Shown here: positions 25,801 to 37,036 of the stretch, piece after piece | Numbering within the stretch: position 1 is the first letter of the stretch | How the letters are laid out: each line of letters starts with the position of its first letter | Assembly (NCBI GenBank): GCA_001179505.1 | Contig: CDMY01000938.1 | Location: 62,883-126,882 of the forward strand | Direction: 5' to 3' | DNA: 64,000 nt | Source of the DNA: Vitrella brassicaformis | Lineage: Eukaryota; Sar; Vitrellaceae | Made by a program: the position numbers and the translations under genes | The notes under the pieces: generated by a model | Database searches by the model: none | What the model saw: only the letters and a program-made list of their open reading frames with translations | What the model was told of the DNA's origin: nothing

Positions 25801-25854
25801 CACGCTGCGGCCATGTTGCAGAAGGCCGACCTGGTGCCGCTGCCGCACGGCTGA
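22803..25854 (+). CDS. Unrecognised protein, 10 exons, 725 aa
   Basis: Exons 22803-23386, 23509-23626, 23753-24310, 24392-24463, 24546-24731, 24831-24934, 25026-25110, 25198-25256, 25352-25700 and 25792-25854 join to 2178 nt in frame. I do not recognise the family. The N-terminal part has a conserved-looking block (REPKRFLIFSEPQSGFRTGG, then YKKYIPISVRHVVINNSHVI). A basic middle section (LLPKRQVKGRGRHSV) precedes a helix-turn-helix-like stretch (VEASLAQEYGVEVSMVKQVL). There is poly-Gln in exon 4 and a His/Pro/Ala-rich region with poly-Ala in exon 9 before GGWLYVSKDGHMV. The mix of low-complexity tracts, basic patch and helices would suit a nuclear protein, but that is only a guess. Intron 2 contains a 37-bp tandem duplication. 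Confidence 0.65.
23398..23427 (+). repeat. (GGGA)n microsatellite
   Basis: Five or six GGGA units lie in intron 1 of the 725-aa gene. Confidence 0.9.
23671..23744 (+). repeat. 37-bp tandem duplication in an intron
   Basis: Two adjacent copies begin ACCACACTGATGCGACGCAC and differ only at the last base. They occupy 23671-23707 and 23708-23744, ending just before the acceptor of intron 2. Confidence 0.95.
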
Positions 25855-26314
25855 TGCATTCATTCTGTGTAAAGGCTAGTGACCGAATCCGTGCATGGGG
25901 AATGGGATGCACGCAGAGCAGCAGCTAGCTCCGGCAGACATACTGCTCTCGTCTGTGAGCCGAGCAGAGTGGACGGACTGACTGAGTGAATTGCACAGCA
26001 CATGAAGGGGACCATTGATCGCAGTAAGTCCAGGCATCGCCAGTTCACGAGTCGAACTTCATTGCACAAACCACATAGGCCGGCACACATGCATGAACGT
26101 TGCACCGCATTGCACCAGCTGGGGGGGAAGCTGCAATCATGCCGTCAGATCAGATCAGTCATTCTCCATTCATTGACCGATCGATCACTTCTCGCATCGG
26201 TTGCTCTCAGGCAGCCGTCGCTTGCCCCAGAACTCGCAGCCAAAGATGCCTGCAGGAGTCGCAATGTAATCGAGAAGAGCTTTTGGAGCTTTTGTGACGT
26301 GTTTCCACAGTGGA
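25855..26314. other. Intergenic spacer between convergent genes
   Basis: 460 bp between the 3' ends of the 725-aa gene and the PsbQ-like gene. Microsatellites are scarce here and I see no gene. Confidence 0.55.
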
Positions 26315-27406
26315 TCATCCATTTGACCGACCGTAGTAGTCTTTCTCAGGGTTGAAATCTGAGCAATGCATACGAAACAGATCGCATCCATGCGGCATCT
26401 CTCACAGATATATGTGATGTGATGTGATGTGATGCGATGTGGTGACCCCCCCACCTGGGGGCACGGGGATGGGTGGGATGGTGTACTTGGCTGAGGCCAG
26501 GGTGAGGAACTCGTTGAGCGTCTCGCCCACCTCCTCAACCTCCTCTAATTGACGCTCGGGACGCTGCAACACACACACACACACACACACCTGCAGGCTA
26601 TGACGACTCCCTTGCGCAGCGGTAAGGCCTTCACTGACTTGTGAGATGACGGCTTCTCGCAGCTCCGCGAGATGGCCTTTGAGCAGCAGAGGCAGCAGGC
26701 GGAGCCGCTCTGTCTTGGTCGTGTCCTCGAGGTCAATCTTGGCAGACAAGGTCTCCATTTTCTGTGTTAACACACACACACACACACGCACACATCAAGG
26801 AGAACTAATTTCCCTGCCTCCCGTCCCGTCGGTACCTCTTGCATGGGCCTTTAGTACACACACACAGACAGACAGACAGCCAGACAGACAACAGAGCGAG
26901 AGCAGAGTGAGGCTTGTCCACCAACCCACACTGACATGTCAGACATCCACTAGGTACCAACCTGACCTGTAGTAGATGCCTAAGAAGTTGGCCACCGTGC
27001 CGCTGTCGTACGTCCCGCCCTTGAGCTTGCCTGTCTTGAGCTTGTCCAGGATCTTGAGCACATACGGACGGTAGTCGGCGATCTCACCCACCGCCCTCTC
27101 GATTTTCTGCTCCTCGCTCTCGAAGAAGGGCAAACTGATGGCCGATGAAGGGCTCGGAGAGGCCAGCAGGGAAGGGGCGACAAGTGAGCCGAGAGCGATA
27201 GAGAGCATCCGCCTGCGTGGGAGAGTGGACGACTCATCGGCCGTCATCTTGAGCAGTGACGATGATGGCGCGCGGCGGAGAGCGTGACGGAGGCCCATGT
27301 GAGAGGCTGAAGGGCTGATGAAGGCCTGCAGCAACGCACACTCGCAACATAACAACATGACATGAGATAGATGAGTCAGCCAACTGCGTCCATCACGAGC
27401 CTTCAT
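26315..27406 (-). CDS. Plastid thylakoid-lumen protein, PsbQ-like (putative)
   Basis: Five exons on the minus strand: 27406-26967, a 13-nt exon at 26848-26836, 26761-26639, 26563-26455 and 26358-26315; 729 nt, 242 aa. The leader has three visible parts: a hydrophobic signal (HVMLLCCECALLQAF), a Ser/Arg-rich transit-like stretch (MGLRHALRRAPSSSLLKM), then a twin-arginine type lumen signal (RRRMLSIALGSLVAPSLLAS). The mature part is helical: EIADYRPYVLKILDKLKTG, LRLLPLLLKGHLAELREAVI, and EVGETLNEFLTLASAKYTIP followed by PPIPVPP, which resembles the four-helix PsbQ/Psb31 fold of photosystem II. The family call is inference; the targeting signals are seen directly. The gene is head-to-head with the acid phosphatase gene. 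Confidence 0.6.
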
Positions 27407-27631
27407 ACGTCATGCGATGATACTGCGCCGATGGCGCAAAGCATAACAAAGACACCTCTCAGCATCTTCACCTTTCGGCCGCACGCGAAGGTGTAGATCT
27501 TGCTTTGACGTGCTTCACAGCGGCTCACACGTCGATTAAGTCGAATCAAATTGCACGTATGGGTCTCGCCTACAGGCGGTACACGGGTGCACTAAGGCAA
27601 TGTCGAGTGTTTACGGGGGACGAGGCAAGAG
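27407..27631. promoter_or_regulatory. Putative bidirectional promoter (PsbQ-like / acid phosphatase)
   Basis: 225 bp separate divergent start codons. The sequence is less repetitive and more AT-rich than most spacers here. No named motif is claimed. Confidence 0.4.
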
Positions 27632-30600
27632 ATGTTGTCAGGTTTTTCGGCGATGAATGCAGCGGCTGTGCTCATCGTCGTCCTCGTTCTACCTTGGCAA
27701 TGCCAAGCGAGGCGCATACAGGACGGCAGCCGCCTGGTGTTCGCCGGTACGCACTGCACCGATGCACTGTCGACCACTCATCCACATGAGAAGTGGCTGC
27801 ACTCCCAGATACACATGGATGCATTTCTGTCATGCGATGCAGATGGCACAACGGATAACTTTGATGCGTCCATCACCAACATATCGTCAATCCACGGCGG
27901 CATCAGGCTCATCCACCACGACACACGGCCCATCGCCAGCACACATGAGGGCCCATCCCTCTGGTCTTTCGGGCGAGATGCGGAGGAGTGCGAGAGGCAG
28001 AGCTGTGAAGACGCATCCTGTCCGCTGACGGGCGACGAGTGGGGGTCCTCGTTCGTCCAGCAGCCGAAAGGGGAGGAAACGTCCAAAAAGATCATCCTGG
28101 CAATCGAGCTGTGCCGACACGTACGTATGAGTGGATGGATGGAGTCCGTCATTCGTATGTCTGTGTTGGCTGTGTGGTTTTCGTTGCCTGTCCATGCCTC
28201 ATATCCACTCAGGGAGCCCGCGCGCCTTACACGTTTGCCACTCACTCTTTGAAGGATGCTGAGAAGGACTGGATCGGCGGTCGGCAATACCTCAGCGAAC
28301 TGGGTCAGATCCAGCACTACATCCTTGGGAGAATCGTCAGGGAAAAGTACACAGCCCTGTAAGTGGGGGTGTGTATGCCAGGAAGATCGCCAACACGAAT
28401 GGGAAACAGATACCAGGAGAATGAAGCAATGAATGGTTGTGTGTTGTTCGTCCATTCAGGGGTCTTCTGAGTCCATCTTACGAGCCTGGAGAGGTGTTCG
28501 TCCGAGCCAGCAGCACATGGCGGTCCATGATGAGCGCCAATGCACAGATGAGTGGCCTCTACCCAACAGGCTTCTATGTCTTTGGTCCCATGCACACAGC
28601 CTGCACTTACTCCTTTACGTGCCATCCATGTCTCGTTTCTCTCCCTGCCGGTGTGTCTATTGTCGTCACTCACTTCAGGCAAAGGCAAGCGACTCAACCC
28701 TCTCCAGAAAGAGACGCTTCACACGGTGTACAGGACAGGAACTTCCCCAACCGGCAAGCGCATCCGTGACGTGGTTGGCGCCGGACGCCACCGTGTGAGA
28801 GAGCTGCTGACCCCGCACTACCTGCGGAAGTTTGCCGAAGACACTGGCCTGGACCTGGAGGACGTCTTAAGCACCGAGGTCTTGCACCTGAACGTCGGCC
28901 AGGTACTATGTCAAGCCGACGTTCATGGTGTCTTGTGGAGATGACTTGCTCCGCCCGAACACTGTCAGGGCGGATCCGAGAATGTGCCGGTGTTCTCTGC
29001 CGACAAGCTCAATGACCACCTGATCCTCGCGGTGGAACGTAAGCAGTAAGACCTCCGTCGTTCGTGTTTGCCTTTTATAAGCCTCGGCTGGCCGTATGTG
29101 CAGCATTCGGTTGTGACGGCTATGAGCAAGTGTGGCGGCAGCAGCACGGGTTTCCGATGTTGTACAAGCCGAGTCCAGCTGCGCAGTTCTGTGAGTCGCA
29201 TTGAAAACGGAGTGAACACAATGCCGATCGGCTTACTTGCTGCTGTCTGATGTCCGTCTGTGCCTTTCGATGTGTGGACGAGAAGTCATGGACGTCTATG
29301 CTGGCAAGATACGACGCACGAAAAAGTTTCTACCTCACCTCTTCAACAAGGCAAGCAAGGCACGGTCCTGCCTATGGCGCATCCACATAGATGCACTCTT
29401 CCATCAGACCTTTACCGAGGTGAGCAACGAGCACCTTGCCGAGTCCAGGTCGCTGGAAGAACACTTCGGCCCCCCCACGGTAACTGACTGACTGACTTAC
29501 CCTCAAACTGCCCTCACCAGTCAGTAGTTGTGTGTCCCTTTGTCCAGGTCATACAGGAGTACTGTACATTCGTCACGCCCTATCTGCGGCTTTCCGACGT
29601 GGGCGACATCTACGTAGCCTACAAGGCTGACGGCCGCAACCCTCCCTTCAAGATAGAACCGGAGCTCATCGAGTACGTGAATGAGTGGCACAGGCCGACT
29701 GCACCGCACCCCACTGCTTACCCATCTTTCTGTGTGCATTCAGCGAATGTCTGAACGCGATCGACACGAAGGTGATGGATGGATGGGTGGACAGAGGGGA
29801 CGGTGCTTTGACGTGTCTCATTTTGTGTGTGTCCTTGTTGTCCTTCCTTGGGCAGTTCACCTTCGCTTGGGATGATGAGGTCTGTCCACTCACTCATTTC
29901 TGACATCCGTCGAGCTGGGGAGAGACACCGGCCTATGCGTCTCTCCATTGTGTGTAGTTTTTCCCTCGTGTTGCGAGCAGCTTGCTCTTCGAGTTCATCG
30001 TCGGCATCTTTCGCGCACGAGCATACACCCGCTGCGCGTCGTCCACCCGCTTAATGGGAGATCTTAAAGAATTTCTTCACAGCCGGGTAATAGAGAAGAA
30101 CGAAAAGAACGAGAAGCAGCCTTTTCGACTAGAGGGATAGGCACCCATCGCATCACCAAATGCAGTGCACGCTTGTTGTGTGACGTGATGTGTTCCTTTG
30201 CAGAGCGCCGCCCTCTCAGAGATGGACCCGTAGGTCGTTTGGAGTGGCTTGGCTTACCCACATCAATACGACCGGCCTTCGCTGTGTGTGTATATGTCTG
30301 TGTGCTCTTTGTGTGTGGTCGGTCGGTGGTGTCTGTCAGCAACAAGGTGAAGTTCATTCTTCTGTCTGGTCATGATGGCAACGTACTCTCGGCGCTCAGC
30401 GTCATGGATTTGGCCCGGGGGGAAGCTCCTCGCTGTGAGCGAAATGGCTGCCCCCGTCTGCCCTCACATGTCTCTCCCTCCCTCCCTGCCCCCATCTCTG
30501 TTTCAGTTGCGGCAAGCCTCTTCTGGGAGCTCTGGGAGGTCAAGAGAGGCCAGGCCATCCAACACGTCATCAAGGTAGGTCTGACTGGCTCGGCTGTTTC

Positions 30601-30921
30601 GCCCAGCCGAGATTAATCGCCGGTCGTGTGGATGGACAGTCGCGCTTCCTTGTCCTCTCTTCTTCTTCTGTCTTGCATTTAAATCTACCTGAATGGTGAG
30701 AAGGTGTCGATGTGCGGCAACCGCGACTGCACCCTGAAGGAATTCGCCACCAAAATAGAGTACGTCAGTGAGGCAGGCCACGTCAACTTCACTCATTCCT
30801 ACACGAACGAGTACATGTGATGTGGCTACACCTGTCTGTCTGTGTGTCTCCGCACAGGAACAAGATGCGAATTTGGCTTGACGGGGAGCAGCCGGCTCAT
30901 TTGATGTACAACTGGTGGTGA
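27632..30921 (+). CDS. Histidine acid phosphatase (histidine phosphatase superfamily, branch 2)
   Basis: Sixteen exons: 27632-28120, 28213-28358, 28460-28584, 28679-28902, 28969-29038, 29104-29190, 29286-29479, 29548-29672, 29744-29771, 29856-29879, 29958-30086, 30204-30229, 30340-30434, 30507-30574, 30701-30759 and 30858-30921; 1953 nt, 650 aa. A signal peptide is clear (MNAAAVLIVVLVLPWQCQA). The catalytic motif reads LCRHGARAPYTF, with an intron between His and Gly. The family block YLSELGQIQHYILGRIVREK follows, then VFVRASSTWRSMMSA. The proton-donor motif is FILLSGHDGNVLSAL, and FAASLFWELWE plus CGNRDCTLKEF complete the fold. Such enzymes hydrolyse phosphomonoesters through a phosphohistidine, usually in lysosome-like or secretory compartments. 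The exon 3 donor (28585, GTCCCA) and exon 15 acceptor are weak and chosen by frame. Confidence 0.9.
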
Positions 30922-31529
30922 GAAGAGAATGTCATTCAGACCACACCACACGATTGCACATCCATGCACGCAATCACCTCGACGCCTTGTCGCCATGCCG
31001 CCAATCCCGTGTGAGCGTGCGGGTGTCTATCCAAGGATACTAAGGGACCTATCGCCGGGGGGGACGAGGCGACCTACAAGATGCGCGAGAACCTGCGAAG
31101 GGAACCGCGGAGCTCGAAAGCCACGTTGTCAGATTTCTCCTACTGCAAAGCTTAGGATTGGGGGGGAGGTTGGGTGCTTTGGGATGGGGGTGTAGGGTGG
31201 TAGGGCTACTCTTGGATTTTTCCCCATCATTTTTTTATGATGGCTTCCGGCTTCATGCACGCAGCCTGCATGCACATATTGACACTTCTGAGGTATGATG
31301 TGAAGGGAAGGAATCCGCATGGAATTGTGAATAAAGTCCGCAATATGACATCCACGTACCCATCCACGCGCCAACACACGCACCCACACGTCATATCTCA
31401 TCTGGTCGATATAGATTTTTCGCGAGTGATGTGGCTCTTGGCGCTATGTCAGCTGGCCTCGGCGGCAGCACACGCACCTCCTGCACCCGACCATGCACCC
31501 ATCCACGCCCACGATTAGTCAGTTCACGA
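30922..31529. other. Intergenic spacer between convergent genes
   Basis: 608 bp between the acid phosphatase and the minus-strand unknown gene. I see no supported gene. Confidence 0.55.
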
Positions 31530-34500
31530 TCAGTCAGTTGACGATCGTGTCTGAACACATACCGGAATGGATGGTGGCTTCGTTTCCATCTTTGGCAGCA
31601 TCTTGGGCAACCGCACCGGCATTGGAGCGGGGGCAGATGGCGGCCCCCGCTCGACGGACACAGCTGAACACACGACCGAGAGTGGAGAACAATGTCTCCC
31701 CCGTTAGTCCTATGATGAACCTTACTTACGTGCAGTGGTGGTGAATCTCTCCTTCTCCTGGCTTGACCTTCGCCTCGCACTAGCCCTGACCTCAATCGCC
31801 ACAGGTGGCGAGGAAGCCAGCTTCAGCAAGGGCACTTTCTCCGTAAGCGTGCTCGAAAAGAGAGGCCGCTCCCGTCTCCCCCCAGGCGGCTTGAGCAGGC
31901 GGGCCGACGGTTGCGACGGCTTCTCGAGCACGGGTGGCTTGTCGTCCGCCAACATGGCTGCGGATAATCGTTTTCGATGTTCAAGCGGACTCAAGTGAAA
32001 CATGTGTGGCTGCCAACTCACTCTCTGAACCTGCACACCTGAGCTGCCATCCTCCACCAGGGACAGCCGGGAGCCCTCCTGGCCACCGCCAGGGACCAAC
32101 GCCGCCTCCAGCGTGGCCTGCTCGGTCTTCTCAATCGAGTCTGCCCGGGAGGGGCGCAGGAGTGTCGGCCGCCTGAAGGCAGGACTGTCAGTGCCCTTTC
32201 TGTCTCCATCAGGCTGGTCACGCGCTGTGGCGGGTGATGGGGGCAGGTCGGCCTCTGCGGTCCTCATATCGGTAGAGAGGCGCGCCGTGAGGAGGGGGGA
32301 GGGGAGGCTGGGCTCACGGGCTGGCACGAGAGTCGAGAATCGGCTCTTGACTGCACCACAAAGCAGACACCGTATATGTACCTATAGTGCCAGTGGTGGC
32401 TGTCCTCTTGCGTGCCTTTTCTTTTCCTCCTGGACCAGAGGTACGGCTCAGCAAGCACCTGAGTAAAGTGATGCACACGAGATGCATGTGACTGATGCCA
32501 TGTAGAGCAGCACTGACATTCATTTCCATGTCGAGGTTTTGCTTACTTGGCTCTCCATGATGAGGTCCATGTGGCAGTGCTGCCTGGCCTCCTTCTCGCC
32601 CAGCAGAGAGGCGAACGAGAAGTAAAGGAGGCCGTCAGCACCGACCTGGCCCATCCATCCATCCATCCATCCATCACACAAGTGAATGACGCAGTACTGT
32701 ACACGCACAGCTGTCGGTGTGCTGAGATGCATGGTGCGTGCCTTGTAGTGGAGAGCGATATAGTCATTGTCGGAAAGGAAGAGCATGGCCTTCATGTCGT
32801 CCTTCTCGATACGCTCAAACACCTTACGAGATGCCGCTCCAGCCTGTTGCTGCACACATCACACACAGACACACAAACGGATTGTGCCTGCACGTGTATC
32901 AGAAGCCCCCAGTAAGTGTACCTCGACAGCCGGCTGGAAGAGCGTCTTGCGCGCCGATCTCTCACAGCTGAGACCCTGACCGACAAACATGCAGCAAGCA
33001 GATGGGTGGTGGGCTCGGTGTCCGTCTGGCGGTGGCTCGGTCACCTCCCATCCCTCATATGTCGCGCATCGCCAGAAAATCGGCAGGCTGCTCTGGGTCA
33101 TCAAATAGCTGTTGAAAAGGCATGCGCAGAGACATGATGCAACAACACACCAAGAAGGGTGGGGAGGTGGGAGGTCTCTCATTCTTACTTACCGATTCGA
33201 GCGATAAGCAAGCGAAGTCACGCTGTCATACCTACAGGCAGACATGAGCACAGCACACGGGAAGGCAAGGTACACATCCGTAAGTGCGTGTCTCTCCCTC
33301 CGCTCGTGTGAGTGAGTGCGTACGGACTTGACAGATCTGAGCAAAACGTTGAACACGCCGGGAGGGTACACAAACTGCTGCAGCACGCTGCGCAGGAGAG
33401 ACCGGAGGATGCAGAGAAGCGAAGCAGGTCAGGCAGGCAGACCATTAGCGTGGGTGGAATGAATGCAGCAGACCGTCTGTTGTCCTTCCTACCCAGAGAA
33501 ACGCTCATTCAGCTTGCCATGCACAAATCGCCTGCACAAAGAACACAAGGACATGTCTCTCGCCCGCCCGCCCGCCGGCCCTCTGCTAAGGTTGCGCACT
33601 CACTTGACACTATCAGACGAGAGGAAATCGGCGGTCCTGATGGGACACCGGTCCTCGGGAAACTGCCTGCACAGAACACGCCCGCCCCGTGTCTGTCTTT
33701 ACATACCGCCCACCCATCGTGCGTGTCGTTTTGTTGTGTCTCCTTCCTTACGATGCCCCCGGCAGCCAGACAGCGGCCACGTCCGCCCGCCCTGGTGGAG
33801 TTCTGTCGTAGCACAGGGCGGTCAACACCGCATCAAAATTCAGACTCTCCGGTCTTTTGCGCAGTATCGACCCTGCAGGCGCAAAGAAACACCATCGACA
33901 GACATGATTCGACCGTGATTGAGGAACGAACGCGTGTTTGGTGTCACTCACTCACCGCACTCACTCACCGTCTCTGGCTGAGGAGAAGTACCATGCGTAG
34001 AGCTTTCCCCGGATGATAACGATTGTGTGTGGGAGGCGGAAGCCGAAGCGGCGGTAGAAGTGGCCGAACCCTCGGATGGAGTTGCTCAGCCGCCACAGCA
34101 GCTCATACATCTGGCAGGAGTGGGAATGGGTGGGTGTGGCATGCAGTGCGGTGGCCATCTATCTGTCTGCAATGATCGAATGGCATGCACTGCACTGCGC
34201 TGCGTGTGCCCGTACCTCAATGATGCACTCACAGGAATTCGCTGCACACACACACACACAGGCAGACAGACAGACAGACGCATAGACAGACAGGCGGACG
34301 CCAACCAAACAACAGAGAGAACGATGAGGAAGAGGAGACGGCATGGCAATTACGTACAGGCCCACCCATCTCGGTCGATTTGATCTTCTGGTAGTACATG
34401 GGCGTCTTGTCGTGCAGAGGCGACAGGTTCTGGCTCTCGCTCTTGGTGGGCGTCCTCTTCATGCGATACGACAGCGTCGACTGACGCTTGTACCTGTGCC

Positions 34501-34558
34501 TTACAGGCACTGTCTTGGCACACACAGGCGCCGCTTCGCTGCCAGACGACGCATCCAT
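31530..34558 (-). CDS. Unrecognised protein, 14 exons, about 598 aa
   Basis: Minus-strand exons 34558-34366, 34241-34216, 34110-33969, 33872-33752, 33666-33604, 33531-33493, 33387-33328, 33231-33193, 33108-33045, 32975-32922, 32849-32703, 32645-32547, 32345-31730 and 31663-31530 join to 1797 nt in frame. I do not recognise the family. The N-terminus is basic. The middle two thirds looks like a folded domain: RGFGHFYRRFGFRLPHTIVI, VLQQFVYPPGVFNVLLRSVK, SLPIFWRCATYEGWE, KDDMKAMLFLSDNDYIALHY, DGLLYFSFASLLGEKEARQH. The last 250 residues are Pro/Ser/Arg-rich and probably disordered. No signal peptide or membrane span. Many exons are only 26-64 nt. The frame check across 14 exons supports the model even without a homologue. 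Confidence 0.65.
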
Positions 34559-35218
34559 TCCGCGTTCGACCACGGCAACTTAGTATACTAGCGTCGGCAC
34601 GGCTGGAGAAACCGGGCCACCAACCACTGGGAAGACGACTCGGCGGATCATTCTGTGGGGGCCTGTGGGGGCAAGGACGCGCCCCTTCCACCGTTCCTCT
34701 ACCGCCCTCGTCACGCCAGCCTGCTGCCGTGGCAGGGCTGAGCTGCCCTGATGCCTTGCACTGCTTCTCTGCAGTGCTCATCAGCGGTGGGGGGCTCTGA
34801 GACGGCATTCCGGTGCGTTATTGACCGATTCTCTGCCGCTCCCGGCGCGTCACATGATTGCCCTGGCAGGGCTGCACTGCTGGAGTGTGCTGCCTGGCTG
34901 TGCTGGGCTATCATTGGTATAAAAAGCGTAAAACGACGACACGACCCAGGACACGACTCCCATTGCACGACTCCATCTGAATGTTACGTCTGGGCATGAT
35001 GATGAATTGTCCGTACACACCTGCACACATATCACACCACGCACATCACATCCACCAACCTTCCATGGATGAGTCAATACACACATCAATCAGCCCTCAT
35101 CCATCCATTCTATCACCATCCGCACCGGTCTCCCATCCCCATCACTACCCCACCCTCCCCCCCAGCAGCAACAGCGGTGTGTGTCTCGGTATGTATGCGG
35201 ATGCGCTTGGCCTCGTGC
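34559..35218. other. Intergenic spacer; promoter region of the 598-aa gene
   Basis: No supported gene. A TATA-like GGTATAAAAAG lies at about 34916-34926 on the plus strand but faces no clear gene. CAT and CACA repeats fill 35010-35150. Confidence 0.45.
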
Positions 35219-36090
35219 TCAAAAGTCGCTCGCGTGCCACGCCGTGTGGCCAATGTGGTGGTCGTGGTCGTGAGGCGCATCGATTGGCATGACGGGGCGG
35301 GCAGGGGGGCGTAGAAGGGCGACCTGTGTGTGTGTGCACATTGAAACGTGACACGTGTGTCGAAGCTGTATGTGGGTGCAGACCTGCGTACCTCATTTGC
35401 CCTCTCCTGGTGGACGGACGGCTTCTGCTCAGGCGTGCTGCGCTGCTGAGAATGGTCGCCATTCTGCACACACACGCATCCACGACAATGGCACATCCCC
35501 GTGTGACGTGCCTCTGCACGTCGCATGCTCACGTCCTGCCACGTCCGGCTATTGCTGTGTTGTTGCCCTTGCCGGCTCGCTAATGTCGCCATCCTGCTCG
35601 TTCTTGCGTCGCTTTCTGAACTCGTCGTCAGTGTGCATCATCGTTGGGTCTCCCCCGTGTGACTGATGGGAGGAAGCAGCCTCGGGGGACCCCCCCGCCG
35701 AGGGAGGGACAGTCTCACCAGCGCCCGCACCGAAATCCCCCGAGGCCAGACTGAAACCACCGCAACACAACACAAGACACAACGCATGGATGGGATGGTG
35801 TCAGTCACTCCCTCTCACGCCCAAGTGTCAGTCACCTACCTCGCGATGTAGGCCTTGTAATCCTCCCCTTTCCTCGCCTTCAGTCGAATCTGTTCGAGCT
35901 GATGGTGTGCCTCCAGGTAGTGCAGGAACGTGCGCGTGTCCTTGACCGAGCCGTCAGGATCGAGGCAAGTGTCAAGCAGCAGGAGAGAATCGTAGGACAG
36001 CTCCGACAGGTTAGGGGGGTGGACCTCCAGTTCCCTCACAGCGGTTTCAACTCGAGAAACAAGAGTGGCGCGAGATTGGCCGGCCCCCAT
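35219..36090 (-). CDS. Small protein with N-myristoylation-type start (MGAGQS)
   Basis: Two certain exons on the minus strand, 36090-35840 and 35750-35549 or 35573. Reading through to the stop at 35549 gives 150 aa. Splicing from a GC donor at 35572 to exons 35463-35392 and 35323-35219 also stays in frame and gives 201 aa ending HTAWHASDF. The N-terminus MGAGQSRATLVSRVE has Gly2 and Ser6, the pattern of an N-myristoylation site, so membrane attachment is likely. A helical part (SELSYDSLLLLDTCLD, then TFLHYLEAHHQLEQIRLKAR) is followed by a Gly/Ser-rich and then charged tail (FRKRRKNEQDGD). Family unknown. Confidence 0.55.
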
Positions 36091-36631
36091 CCCTGTTGTG
36101 CGGCTGCTTTTCACGACCCCCCCAAAAGCACCCAGCTGGGGGGAGTGCTCCAGGCTACTTTTTTTCCGCCCGTTCGTTCGTCGGATCGGTTCTTCCGGGG
36201 TTGCCAATCGACCGACGGCAAAAAGTCTGCCAAACGCACACGGAAAACTTGAAGACGCCAGGAAAGCGCATGCAGCCCCCACCCCCTTCAAATCAGTCCC
36301 AGTGTGAAGGCCCCTCACGCACAACGGCGAACAGAGCTCGGGTGAAAAACACACAGCATGGCGATACAAGCAGACTTACCTCGTCATTCTTCTCATGGAT
36401 GTGTGCCAGATCAATAGCCAGAGAGCGTTGGAGGTGAGAGGACAGTCAGCCTCTTGAGTAGGCACAGCAGCGTCAGGTGAGAGGATGATCACCCAGGTCT
36501 TCCCTGTGACCGTTACGGTTACTGTTTTCTGTCAGCTATGAGTCTGCTGACAGCAGTAAAGTGCTTGGATGGCGTAGCTTTCGTACGGACGGTCAGTCGG
36601 TCACTGCCCAAGGTGCGAGACGGTGTGTTTC
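36091..36631. other. Divergent intergenic region
   Basis: 540 bp between the MGAGQS gene (minus) and the next plus-strand gene; presumably holds both promoters. The frame upstream of MGAGQS stays open to 36369 but reads as repetitive and unlikely. Confidence 0.45.
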
Positions 36632-37036
36632 ATGGCCAATCGGCGTGCATATGAGACAGACGTTCCAAGAAACATTCACGGCCGAGAAGAGAACGACAGA
36701 GGACCCAGACGGGCATGTGGAAGAGAACACAGGCAAAACCATGACAAACGCGGCTCCCTATACGATATCGAGCAAGGTATCACCTGCACACAAACGCCAC
36801 GCACACACATCCACACATACCTCCCACACAGCGACGCCCCTCTCTTTCTCTCTTCTCTGTGTGCAGAGTTCAGCGACGCCATCGATGCAAACGACAAGGA
36901 CGCCGTCCAGCTGTGGGCGGCTCTCGCCAAGGCTGATGACCAGTCGGCTCTGGGCAAGCTCCTCAAGAGCGTGGCCCCCAACAAACTCGACATCGAGAAG
37001 GCCAAGGAGATCAAGAAGAAGCTGGACAAGAAGTGA
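36632..37036 (+). CDS. Small unknown protein, 2 exons, 104 aa
   Basis: Exons 36632-36776 and 36867-37036 join at Q-E to 315 nt. The N-terminal half is highly basic (REENDRGPRRACGREHRQNH). The C-terminal half is an alternating-charge helical region (AVQLWAALAKADDQSALGKL, then DIEKAKEIKKKLDKK at the end) that looks coding in this frame only. Family unknown. A competing ATG at 36741 (MTNAAPY) would put the second exon in a Ser/Thr-rich shadow frame. The real start may be another upstream exon. Confidence 0.5.
   Translation: MANRRAYETDVPRNIHGREENDRGPRRACGREHRQNHDKRGSLYDIEQGITCTQTPRTHIHTYLPHSDAPLFLSSLCAEFSDAIDANDKDAVQLWAALAKADDQSALGKLLKSVAPNKLDIEKAKEIKKKLDKK

Noticed and set aside
34915-35314. 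TATA-like box followed by a short plus-strand ORF (MLRLGMMMN)
   Set aside because: The ORF is His/Pro/Ser text from CAT repeats and overlaps the likely last exon of the MGAGQS gene on the other strand.
36741-36776. ATG giving MTNAAPYTISSK as start of the 104-aa gene
   Set aside because: It would place the second exon in a Ser/Thr-rich frame instead of the charged helical one ending KKKLDKK.
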